DNA from: Staphylococcus warneri
GTDB lineage: Bacteria > Bacillota > Bacilli > Staphylococcales > Staphylococcaceae
Direction of reading: 5' to 3'
NCBI RefSeq assembly: GCF_900636385.1
Contig: NZ_LR134269.1
Location: forward strand, 124,001 to 188,000
Length of the DNA stretch: 64,000 bases
The translations under genes and the position numbers were made by a program. Below are positions 57,278-64,000 of the stretch, piece after piece. Position 1 is the stretch's first letter; each line of letters begins with the position of its first letter. The notes below the pieces were generated by a model. That model made no database searches, was not told where the DNA came from, and saw nothing but the letters and a program-made list of their open reading frames with translations.

Positions 57278-58090
57278 ATGAATTATATTAAATACATTCA
57301 ATCAGCAGACGGTACTAACCTATATGCGAAGGTCAACGAGGTATCGGAACCAAAGGCCAATATCATTGTTGTTCACGGTTTAGCTGAACACCTTGAACGT
57401 TATGATCATATCACTACATTTTTAAATGATAATCAATTTAACGTCATTAGATACGATCAACGTGGACACGGTCGTTCAGAAGGAAAGCCTGTATTTTATA
57501 GTAATAAAGATGAAATTGTTGAAGATTTAGATGCGATGATTCAATTTGTGAAAGAAACCTACAAAGGTAATGTCTATCTTATTGGACATAGCATGGGCGG
57601 ATACACAGTCACATTATATGGAACAAAACATCCTGGTCTTGTCGATGGTATGATCACTTCTGGGGCATTGACACGGTATAACCTGAAATTATTTGGAGAA
57701 CCTGACCGTAGTCAACCAGAAGATAAATATTTACCGAATGAACTTGGTGACGGTGTATGTTCAGATGAAGATACGATTCGAAAGTATGAATTAGACGATT
57801 TAGTAGCGAAAGATATCTCTTTTGGATTAATTTATACATTGCTTGATGGCGTAGAATTATTAAAAGCACAAGCAGCATCGTTTACTGATCCTATATTAAT
57901 ATTACATGGTAAGGAAGATGGTCTTGTGAGTTATCAAGATTCACTTGAATTGTTCAATGACATTAGTTCCGAACATAAATCAATCCATATTTATGATGGA
58001 CTGAAACATGAAATATTTAATGAGGCTTCATATAATCAAAGTATTTTCCAGGAAATAGTAGACTGGTTAAATCATAATGTATCTCAATAA
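57278..58090 (+). CDS. Alpha/beta hydrolase, monoacylglycerol-lipase-like
   Basis: 270 residues from the second ATG, after AAAGGGGG; an ATG two codons earlier touches the site. VVHGLAEHLERYDHI (oxyanion HG), LIGHSMGGYTVTLYG (nucleophile Ser), LHGKEDGLVSYQDS (Asp) and LKHEIFNE (His) form a full catalytic triad. Serine_aminopeptidase/Hydrolase_4 family; cytosolic lysophospholipase or monoglyceride lipase. Likely cotranscribed with the VOC gene. Confidence 0.92.
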   Translation: MNYIKYIQSADGTNLYAKVNEVSEPKANIIVVHGLAEHLERYDHITTFLNDNQFNVIRYDQRGHGRSEGKPVFYSNKDEIVEDLDAMIQFVKETYKGNVYLIGHSMGGYTVTLYGTKHPGLVDGMITSGALTRYNLKLFGEPDRSQPEDKYLPNELGDGVCSDEDTIRKYELDDLVAKDISFGLIYTLLDGVELLKAQAASFTDPILILHGKEDGLVSYQDSLELFNDISSEHKSIHIYDGLKHEIFNEASYNQSIFQEIVDWLNHNVSQ

Positions 58091-58093
58091 AAT

Positions 58094-58138
58094 GATAACC
58101 GGGATAGTGCTAGCTATGCACTTATCCCGGTTATTTTT
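58094..58138. terminator. Bidirectional terminator, hydrolase / YfcC-type carrier
   Basis: ATAACCGGGATAGTGC/GCACTTATCCCGGTTAT stem, then TTTT. Confidence 0.9.
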
Positions 58139-58149
58139 ATATCAAACGA

Positions 58150-59715
58150 TTAATGTAATAAAACTTGTGTGACTAACATGCCACCACCAAATACAAGTAC
58201 AAAGACGACAACAGGCCAAACAAAACGGAACCAGTGAGAATAACGCATATTAAGCATTTGTAATGTTGCCATGACTAAACCTGTTGGTGCTAAGAATAGC
58301 ATTGCATATTGTCCAAATTGATATGCAGATACAATAGTATATCTAGGAATACCAACTGTATCAGCTAGTGGTGCGAAAATAGGCATCGCTAACACAGCTA
58401 ATCCAGATGATGATGGAATAATAAATCCTAGGAAGAAGAAGATAAATAATAAAGCGATTATAAATAATGGACCTTGAATATGTTCTACGAGTGAAGAAGA
58501 AAAATGTAAAATCGTATCTGAAATGCGACCATTATTTAATACTAAGTTAATGCCACGTGCTAATCCGATAATGAGTGATACCCCAACTAAACTGGAAGCA
58601 CCTTTGACAAATTCATCAACGACACCTTGTTCACCTAAACCATTAGGACCAGTTGCAGTGAGTAGCATGATAATAATGGTAAAGATAAGGAATGCAGAAG
58701 CCATTGTTGGGAACCACCAACCTTGTGACATCACACCCCATACCATGACTGGGAAAGGTATCACAAAGAGTAGTAAAATTAATTTTTTACGCATTGTAAA
58801 TGATTGTTGTGTGGTATCGTGCTGCATCACAGACCATTGTTGATCAAATTCGTCTTTGTCTTCGTAACTATAAGACGCGGTAGGGTCTTTTTTAATTTTT
58901 TTACTATACCAATAGAGGTAACCAATAACAAATAGTGCGCCGATAATACAACCAGCGATACGCCAATACAAACCTTCAGTAAATGTAGTGCCGGCTGCAT
59001 TAGATGCGATAACTACTGAAAATGGATTGATCGTAGAGAATGTTGAGCCCATCGAACTTGCTAAAAAGATAGCCCCCACACAAACAATAGAGTCATAACC
59101 CATAGCTAAAAAGATAGGGACAAGTATAGGATAGAAAGCTACAGCTTCTTCCTCAATACCACATAAGGTACCACCAAGAACCATTAATATAGATACAAAG
59201 AAGATTAATAAAAATTCTCTGCCTTTGGTCTTTTTAGTTAGCGCCAGTAAGCCAGATTCAAAGGCACCACTAGCTTGAACGACACCAATTAAACCACCGA
59301 GTACTAAAATGAATACCATAATATCAGCAGCTTCAATCGTACCATTTACCATACTATTCGTAATATCAGACAAATGAGCAGGGTGTTGATCTAAGCGCTC
59401 ATATGTATTGGGAATGGATACAGGTTTATTAATCGCACCTGAAGTAAATTGATCAATATCAATTTTGACACCCATCTTATCTAATTCATGTTGTGTAGCT
59501 TTGTGTGTTTCAACTTTACCTTGCGGACTTTCGACCTTTAATACATGATCATCATAAGATAATTTAGAGTAAGAACCTGCAGGAATCATCCAAGTTGCTA
59601 AAACAGCTAAAATCGTTAAGATGAATAAAATTGCAAATGCACCAGGCATTTTTAACTTAAACTTTCTTTTTGGTGAAGATGTATGACCATCGTTCATCGT
59701 GTGTTCCGTTTCCAT
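58150..59715 (-). CDS. YfcC-family (C4-dicarboxylate/arginine-ornithine type) carrier
   Basis: 521 residues, about 12 helices. Cytosolic N-terminus (SSPKRKFKLKMPGAFAILFI), a soluble loop at ~45-110 and conserved GLIGVVQASGAFESGLLAL, SSMGSTFSTINPFSVVIASN and IPSSSGLAVLAMPIFAPL. Belongs to the DcuC/YfcC superfamily; the substrate may be an amino acid (arginine/ornithine) or a C4-dicarboxylate. GGGAGGAG precedes the ATG. Confidence 0.88.
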   Translation of the reverse strand: METEHTMNDGHTSSPKRKFKLKMPGAFAILFILTILAVLATWMIPAGSYSKLSYDDHVLKVESPQGKVETHKATQHELDKMGVKIDIDQFTSGAINKPVSIPNTYERLDQHPAHLSDITNSMVNGTIEAADIMVFILVLGGLIGVVQASGAFESGLLALTKKTKGREFLLIFFVSILMVLGGTLCGIEEEAVAFYPILVPIFLAMGYDSIVCVGAIFLASSMGSTFSTINPFSVVIASNAAGTTFTEGLYWRIAGCIIGALFVIGYLYWYSKKIKKDPTASYSYEDKDEFDQQWSVMQHDTTQQSFTMRKKLILLLFVIPFPVMVWGVMSQGWWFPTMASAFLIFTIIIMLLTATGPNGLGEQGVVDEFVKGASSLVGVSLIIGLARGINLVLNNGRISDTILHFSSSLVEHIQGPLFIIALLFIFFFLGFIIPSSSGLAVLAMPIFAPLADTVGIPRYTIVSAYQFGQYAMLFLAPTGLVMATLQMLNMRYSHWFRFVWPVVVFVLVFGGGMLVTQVLLH

Positions 59716-59904
59716 TCAATCTCCTCCCTATACATACTTTATTAATGAATAATTATAAATAAATATACATATAATTTCAAACAAATTAAGCATAACATTA
59801 ATTATGGAAAATAATGAGGAAAAATTAACATTTTCAAAGAAAAAATAATTGAGAATTAATGAAGTTCAATCCCTCTGACTAAGCTGTAATTAAATCATGT
59901 TGTC

Positions 59905-59943
59905 TAAAAATAACCAGTACGTTTTTGTCTTCACGTACTGGTT
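59905..59943 (-). terminator. Terminator of the UvrA-like gene
   Basis: On the minus strand ACCAGTACGT/ACGTACTGGT stem followed by TATTTTTAG. Confidence 0.87.
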
Positions 59944-59961
59944 TCGTCTGCCATCAATATA

Positions 59962-62220
59962 CTATTGTTCGATATATCTTCTTAGATGTTTGGCGGTTAC
60001 AGATTGTTCAACATCAAGTAAGCCCTGTGGTTCGCCGCTATAAAGGAGTTGTCCGCCTTTATCACCTGCATAGGGACCGATATCAATAAACCAATCTGCT
60101 TGTGTCATCATTGTTAAGTTATGCTCGATTAGGATTACTGTGTTACCTTGATCAATTAAATGATTGAAACATTCGATGAGTATGGGAAGGTCGTCTTCAT
60201 GAAGACCAGTCGTAGGTTCATCAAAAATAAATATTGCATCATGTACGGTTTCTGTTAAATATTTACTCAATTTAACACGTTGTATCTCCCCACCAGAAAG
60301 CGTATCTAGAGATTGTCCTAGTGTCATGTAATTTAAGCCAGTATTTGCTAAAGCTTGTAATGGTTGAACAATGTGCTTATCATTTTTGAATTTTTCGATG
60401 GCTTCTTGGACAGTTAATGATAAAATATCAGCAATTGAGTAGCCATCAACTTTGGCTTCAAGTACTTCGGGACGATACCTTGTACCACCGCACATTTCAC
60501 ATGTTTGAGAGAAATCAGGCATAAATGCCAACTCAGTTTTAATTATGCCCTTACCATGACACTCAGGGCATGCACCTTCAGAATTATAACTGAACATACT
60601 TTTCTTAAGCCCAGTTTGTTGACTGAAGAACGCGCGCACGTCATCAAAGATATTTAAATAAGTTAGTAAGTTTGAACGGTTTGATGCGTGGGCAGGTTTT
60701 TGATCTATGAAAATCGCATGGCTATTTTTTTCAAATGCTGATGTGATTAATGAACTTTTACCTGAACCTGCTACGCCTGTTACGACAGTCATTGCATGTT
60801 TAGGCAATTGAGTAGTGATATGTTGCAAATTATTTTTAGAAATATCATTAATCTCTAACATATCATTGTTTGATCTAATGCCATCTTTTAAAGTATGCGT
60901 ACGATGAAGTGCTTGGCCGGTACTCGTTTGAGATTTGAGTAAATCTCTATAAGTGCCTTCAAATGTAATTTCGCCACCATCTTTACCAGCTAAAGGTCCA
61001 ATATCTATAACATGATCGGCAGTCTTGATAACGTCAGGGTCATGTTCTACAACAAGTACTGTATTGCCTTTATCTTTTAAAGATTGTATTAAGTCATTAA
61101 TCCGTTGAATATCCTCAGGATGAAGTCCCACACTCGGTTCATCGATAATATAGACAAGGTCACTGAGTGGACTATTCAAATGTCTGATGAGCTTAATTCG
61201 CTGTGATTCACCACCTGATAAAGATGTCGTTTCCCGTGATAAAGTTAGGTAGTTAAGACCAACATAGCTCAATGATTTAAGTTGTTGTTTGAGTGGTTCG
61301 ATAATAACTTGTGCTTTGGTCGATTCAATCGTTTCTAAAAACGCTAAAGCATCATCGATTTGTAAATCGGTAAAATCAGCAACATTCATCCCATTGATTT
61401 TACAACTTAATACTTTGTCATTAAGTCGTTTACCTTGGCATGACGGACAAGCATGTTTAGTTACAACACGTTCAATATCTTTCGCAAAGCGTTTTTTCTC
61501 AAAGTTATCATTTAATAAAAAGGAACGTCTAAATCTATGAATTAATCCTTCAAACTTTGCGGTTCTAGGCCAATTTGCTGGTGGATTTTTAAGCTTTGTT
61601 GGTTCTGTGTATAAAAACGTGTCTAATTCTTCTTTAGTATAATTTTTTAATTTTTTATCATTATCAAATAAACCTGTATATAAATAACGTTTTCCTCTCC
61701 AACTGTCAGGACGAAATGATGGAAAGTTAATCGCATCTTCATTTAAGGACTTATCAAAATCAAGCAGTTCATTTAAATCGATATCTTCGACATAGCCTAA
61801 TCCTGAACATGTTTCGCACATGCCTCGTGTATTATTAAATGAAAAGACATCGGAGTATCCGACAAATGGTTCGCCAATACGCGACCATAATAAACGTACA
61901 GAAGCATAAATATCTGAAATCGTGCCTACTGTAGAACGCGAATTACCACCTAAACGTTTCTGATTAATAATCATCGCTACAGGTAGATGTTGAATTTGAT
62001 CGACTTCTGGTTTGGAATATTGACTTAATTGATGCTGGATATAACTCGAGTAAGTTTCATTGAGTAAACGTTCAGATTCGGCTGCTAGTGTATTAAATAC
62101 TAGGGAAGACTTACCTGAACCGGAGCGCCCTGTAAAAACAGTTAATTGATGTTTAGGAATGGTTACATCTATATTTTTTAAATTATTTTGCTTGGCACCA
62201 ATGATTTTGATTTCTGACAT
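59962..62220 (-). CDS. UvrA-like ABC ATPase (short paralogue)
   Basis: 752 residues from ATG at 62220 with AGAGGTG upstream (GTG three codons earlier is alternative). Two ABC cassettes: FTGRSGSGKSSLVFNTL and VTGVAGSGKSSLITSAF; signatures TTSLSGGESQRIKLIRHL and TLSGGEIQRVKLSKYL; zinc knuckles CETCSGLGYV, CPSCQGKRLN and CPECHGKGIIKTE with CEMCGGTRYRP. It lacks the UvrB-binding and insertion length of true UvrA (~945). Such paralogues in Firmicutes are linked to resistance to DNA-damaging drugs or unknown DNA transactions. Confidence 0.9.
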   Translation of the reverse strand: MSEIKIIGAKQNNLKNIDVTIPKHQLTVFTGRSGSGKSSLVFNTLAAESERLLNETYSSYIQHQLSQYSKPEVDQIQHLPVAMIINQKRLGGNSRSTVGTISDIYASVRLLWSRIGEPFVGYSDVFSFNNTRGMCETCSGLGYVEDIDLNELLDFDKSLNEDAINFPSFRPDSWRGKRYLYTGLFDNDKKLKNYTKEELDTFLYTEPTKLKNPPANWPRTAKFEGLIHRFRRSFLLNDNFEKKRFAKDIERVVTKHACPSCQGKRLNDKVLSCKINGMNVADFTDLQIDDALAFLETIESTKAQVIIEPLKQQLKSLSYVGLNYLTLSRETTSLSGGESQRIKLIRHLNSPLSDLVYIIDEPSVGLHPEDIQRINDLIQSLKDKGNTVLVVEHDPDVIKTADHVIDIGPLAGKDGGEITFEGTYRDLLKSQTSTGQALHRTHTLKDGIRSNNDMLEINDISKNNLQHITTQLPKHAMTVVTGVAGSGKSSLITSAFEKNSHAIFIDQKPAHASNRSNLLTYLNIFDDVRAFFSQQTGLKKSMFSYNSEGACPECHGKGIIKTELAFMPDFSQTCEMCGGTRYRPEVLEAKVDGYSIADILSLTVQEAIEKFKNDKHIVQPLQALANTGLNYMTLGQSLDTLSGGEIQRVKLSKYLTETVHDAIFIFDEPTTGLHEDDLPILIECFNHLIDQGNTVILIEHNLTMMTQADWFIDIGPYAGDKGGQLLYSGEPQGLLDVEQSVTAKHLRRYIEQ

Positions 62221-62455
62221 GTGTTTCACCTCTTAATACGGTATTACCCTAATATGTATTTTCAATTCGTTATGAATAGTCATTTAATAACGCTTATTCG
62301 CCATAAGATGAAGTGTGTATAATTACAAAAAATAAAAATTGTATAGAATTGGATTTGATTATTGACTTTTCAGACAAATTTTCGTAACATTTTAATCAAT
62401 TACTAGTTAAAGTAAGTGTAAGTGATGATGTCGAAATTTTTTATTTTAATATTAT
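62221..62455. other. Intergenic region, UvrA-like gene / peptide-lipase locus
   Basis: A+T-rich promoter DNA between divergent transcripts. GTTAAAGTAAGTGTAAGTGATG near 62406-62427 may hold -35/-10 elements; nothing else recognised. Confidence 0.4.
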
Positions 62456-62469
62456 TGTAAGCGCTTACT
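62456..62469 (+). promoter_or_regulatory. CcpA cre site upstream of the peptide-lipase locus
   Basis: TGTAAGCGCTTACT fits the cre consensus TGWNANCGNTNWCA apart from the last base. It lies 22 bp before the peptide ATG, where a bound CcpA would block the promoter or elongation. Suggests glucose repression of peptide and lipase. Confidence 0.75.
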
Positions 62470-62490
62470 AAAAAAGAAAGGATGGTTCTT

Positions 62491-62556
62491 ATGAAAGCTT
62501 GGTTTACAAAATTAATTGAGTTTTTACCACGTGCAATTGTCAATTTATTCATCTAG
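62491..62556 (+). CDS. 21-residue amphipathic peptide upstream of lipase
   Basis: ATG at 62491 has GAAAGGATGG as ribosome-binding site; the frame reads MKAWFTKLIEFLPRA and ends IVNLFI with TAG at 62554-62556. It is hydrophobic, with two Lys, one Arg and one Glu and no signal peptide; a helical wheel would place charges on one side up to Pro13. It sits 46 bp before the lipase start, so it may be a PSM-like secreted peptide or a leader peptide affecting lipase translation. I do not recognise the sequence among known PSMs. Confidence 0.6.
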   Translation: MKAWFTKLIEFLPRAIVNLFI

Positions 62557-62602
62557 TCATTTAGGATTGATTTAAAAATAAAATAAAATAGAGGTGCCGA
62601 AT

Positions 62603-64000
62603 ATGAAAAATAGAGAAAATAAATATAGTATTCGTAAATTTAGTGTAGGAACATCTTCCATTTTAATTGCAGCATTATTATTTATTGGTGGAGGTTCTGC
62701 TCAAGCAGCTGAAAATCAAGATAAGGGAAATGTTGATTCAGAAGCACAACAAGCACAATCTATTGGGGAACAACAGGGAAATGATGTTAAAAATGAACAA
62801 ACAAATCAATCTAGTGAATTAAAAGAACGTAACGATAGCGTTGAAGCACAAAATGACAATCAACAAGATGCAACACCAACAAGCTTACATAAAGAAACAT
62901 CTGAGAAAGATACTACACAAACGTCACAAGACAATACTGAAGAGAAACAAACAAAAGATGCAACAGTAGAAACTGAGCAATCAGCTGATCAAGTGCAACA
63001 AGATGTTAAAACAACTAAAGAAAAAACAACAGAAGATCAAGCAACAAAGTCTGTTGAAAAATCTGATGCTACAACGCCAAATCAAAAGGACAAAGCTGAT
63101 GGCAAAGCAACAAAAGAAGAAACGCCAACACCTAGTCCAAAGGCGCAAGATAAAGCATCATCAACTCAAACAGATCAACATGATGTAGATCCAGAATTTA
63201 GTCATAAGCAAGCGCAAAAGAAAGCGGATGTAGATTCAGAGTTCAATAAAAATCATAAAGCGCAACAGGTCGATCCAGATTTCTCTCGACGTCATGCTAC
63301 AGAAAAAGCGACTCATGCTACTGTGAATAAAGAAAAAGCAGATGCCACAATTAATCAAAAAGACCAACAAAAAGTGACAGCACAATCAGTTGATCAAAAA
63401 GCTACAGCTCCGAATCAAACTGAGTCATCTCAAAAATCAAAACAAAAGCAACCTGTCTCTCTTGAACAATTAGAAAAAGATTCACCATTATTATCAAAAG
63501 ATAATCCAAGTAAAAAAGATAAAGAACAAAAAGACGGTTTACAAGCGCTAAAATCGAATTCAGTTGCCACATTAAATAATCAGTCTAAAAATAAAGTAGC
63601 CGTAGCAGATAAAGATCAAACAAATAAGAAAGCTAAACAACAACAGTATAAAAATCATGATCCTATCATTCTCGTTCATGGATTTAATGGATTCACTGAT
63701 GATATTAACCCAGCTGTTTTATCACATTATTGGGGTGGCGATAAAATGAATATTCGCCAAGATTTAGAAGAAAACGGCTACAAATCATATGAAGCAAGTA
63801 TCAGTGCCTTCGGTAGTAACTATGACAGAGCGGTAGAACTATACTACTATATCAAGGGTGGTCGTGTAGATTACGGTGCAGCACATGCTGCGAAATATGG
63901 TCATGAGCGATATGGTAAAACATATGAAGGTGTATATAAAGATTGGAAACCAGGTCAAAAAGTGCACTTAGTTGGTCATAGTATGGGTGGACAAACGATT
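62603..64000 (+). CDS. Secreted YSIRK lipase precursor (partial)
   Basis: 466 codons to the right edge. GAGGTG precedes the ATG. The signal peptide carries [20 protein letters not shown], for septal secretion. A ~300-residue hydrophilic propeptide follows, with repeats of the form [24 protein letters not shown] (~195-235). The mature alpha/beta hydrolase begins near residue 348 ([14 protein letters not shown]), and [13 protein letters not shown] places the nucleophile at Ser460. In S. aureus/epidermidis such lipases (Sal/Geh/GehD) cleave host triglycerides after propeptide removal. The His, Asp and Ca2+ ligands lie beyond the edge. Confidence 0.95.
   Translation, partial: MKNRENKYSIRKFSVGTSSILIAALLFIGGGSAQAAENQDKGNVDSEAQQAQSIGEQQGNDVKNEQTNQSSELKERNDSVEAQNDNQQDATPTSLHKETSEKDTTQTSQDNTEEKQTKDATVETEQSADQVQQDVKTTKEKTTEDQATKSVEKSDATTPNQKDKADGKATKEETPTPSPKAQDKASSTQTDQHDVDPEFSHKQAQKKADVDSEFNKNHKAQQVDPDFSRRHATEKATHATVNKEKADATINQKDQQKVTAQSVDQKATAPNQTESSQKSKQKQPVSLEQLEKDSPLLSKDNPSKKDKEQKDGLQALKSNSVATLNNQSKNKVAVADKDQTNKKAKQQQYKNHDPIILVHGFNGFTDDINPAVLSHYWGGDKMNIRQDLEENGYKSYEASISAFGSNYDRAVELYYYIKGGRVDYGAAHAAKYGHERYGKTYEGVYKDWKPGQKVHLVGHSMGGQTI

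Overview
The window is a chromosomal segment of a coagulase-negative Staphylococcus. This rests on low G+C, typical Gram-positive ribosome-binding sites, and a set of staphylococcal genes: SraP with its accessory Sec system, IsaB, Drp35, a YSIRK lipase, DUF576 tandem antigens and EsaD/EsaG remnants. I cannot fix the species; the S. warneri/pasteuri group is only a guess.

Layout. (1) 1-17.7 kb, minus strand: the serine-rich adhesin island sraP-secY2-asp1-asp2-asp3-secA2-gtfA-gtfB. GtfA/GtfB and the Asp proteins modify the adhesin, SecA2/SecY2 export it, and LPDTG lets sortase anchor it. gtfB runs off the left edge. (2) 18.3-23.6 kb, plus: a methyltransferase translationally coupled to a five-gene NikA/Opp-type ABC importer. 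(3) 23.7-28.7 kb: a MerR regulator with an aldo/keto reductase, both with MerR-like operators, then isaB, a PepSY lipoprotein, doxX and a PBP4-like carboxypeptidase. (4) 28.7-35.1 kb: an accessory island. A structured staphylococcal intergenic repeat abuts a headless EsaD-type nuclease, followed by an EsaG-type immunity gene, four tandem membrane-anchored DUF576 proteins (two frameshifted), scraps of esaG and of a TslA-like gene, and a final short TslA-like gene. It looks like a decaying, duplicating type VII secretion toxin/immunity store. (5) 35.2-50.9 kb: metabolism and transport, including alkaline phosphatase, a frameshifted amidohydrolase with an isochorismatase-like hydrolase, a PF09818 ATPase, an FtsX-type ABC exporter, an epimerase, an SDR, a NixA-type nickel permease, RarD and a DASS anion transporter. 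(6) 51.0-58.1 kb: a PadR operon with two near-identical palindromic operators, Pcp, TrhO, Drp35, YceI, a VOC protein and a monoacylglycerol-lipase-like hydrolase. (7) 58.1-64 kb: a YfcC-type carrier, a short UvrA paralogue, then a cre box, an unannotated 21-residue peptide gene and a secreted lipase cut by the right edge.

The two most notable things are the T7SS toxin/immunity island (28.7-35.1 kb), with its interleaved duplications and small-indel frameshifts, and the 21-residue peptide between a consensus CcpA site and the lipase. Nickel import may be served by both the ABC system and NixA. Most other genes are ordinary core functions separated by clear rho-independent terminators. No tRNA, rRNA, CRISPR array or intact insertion sequence was seen.
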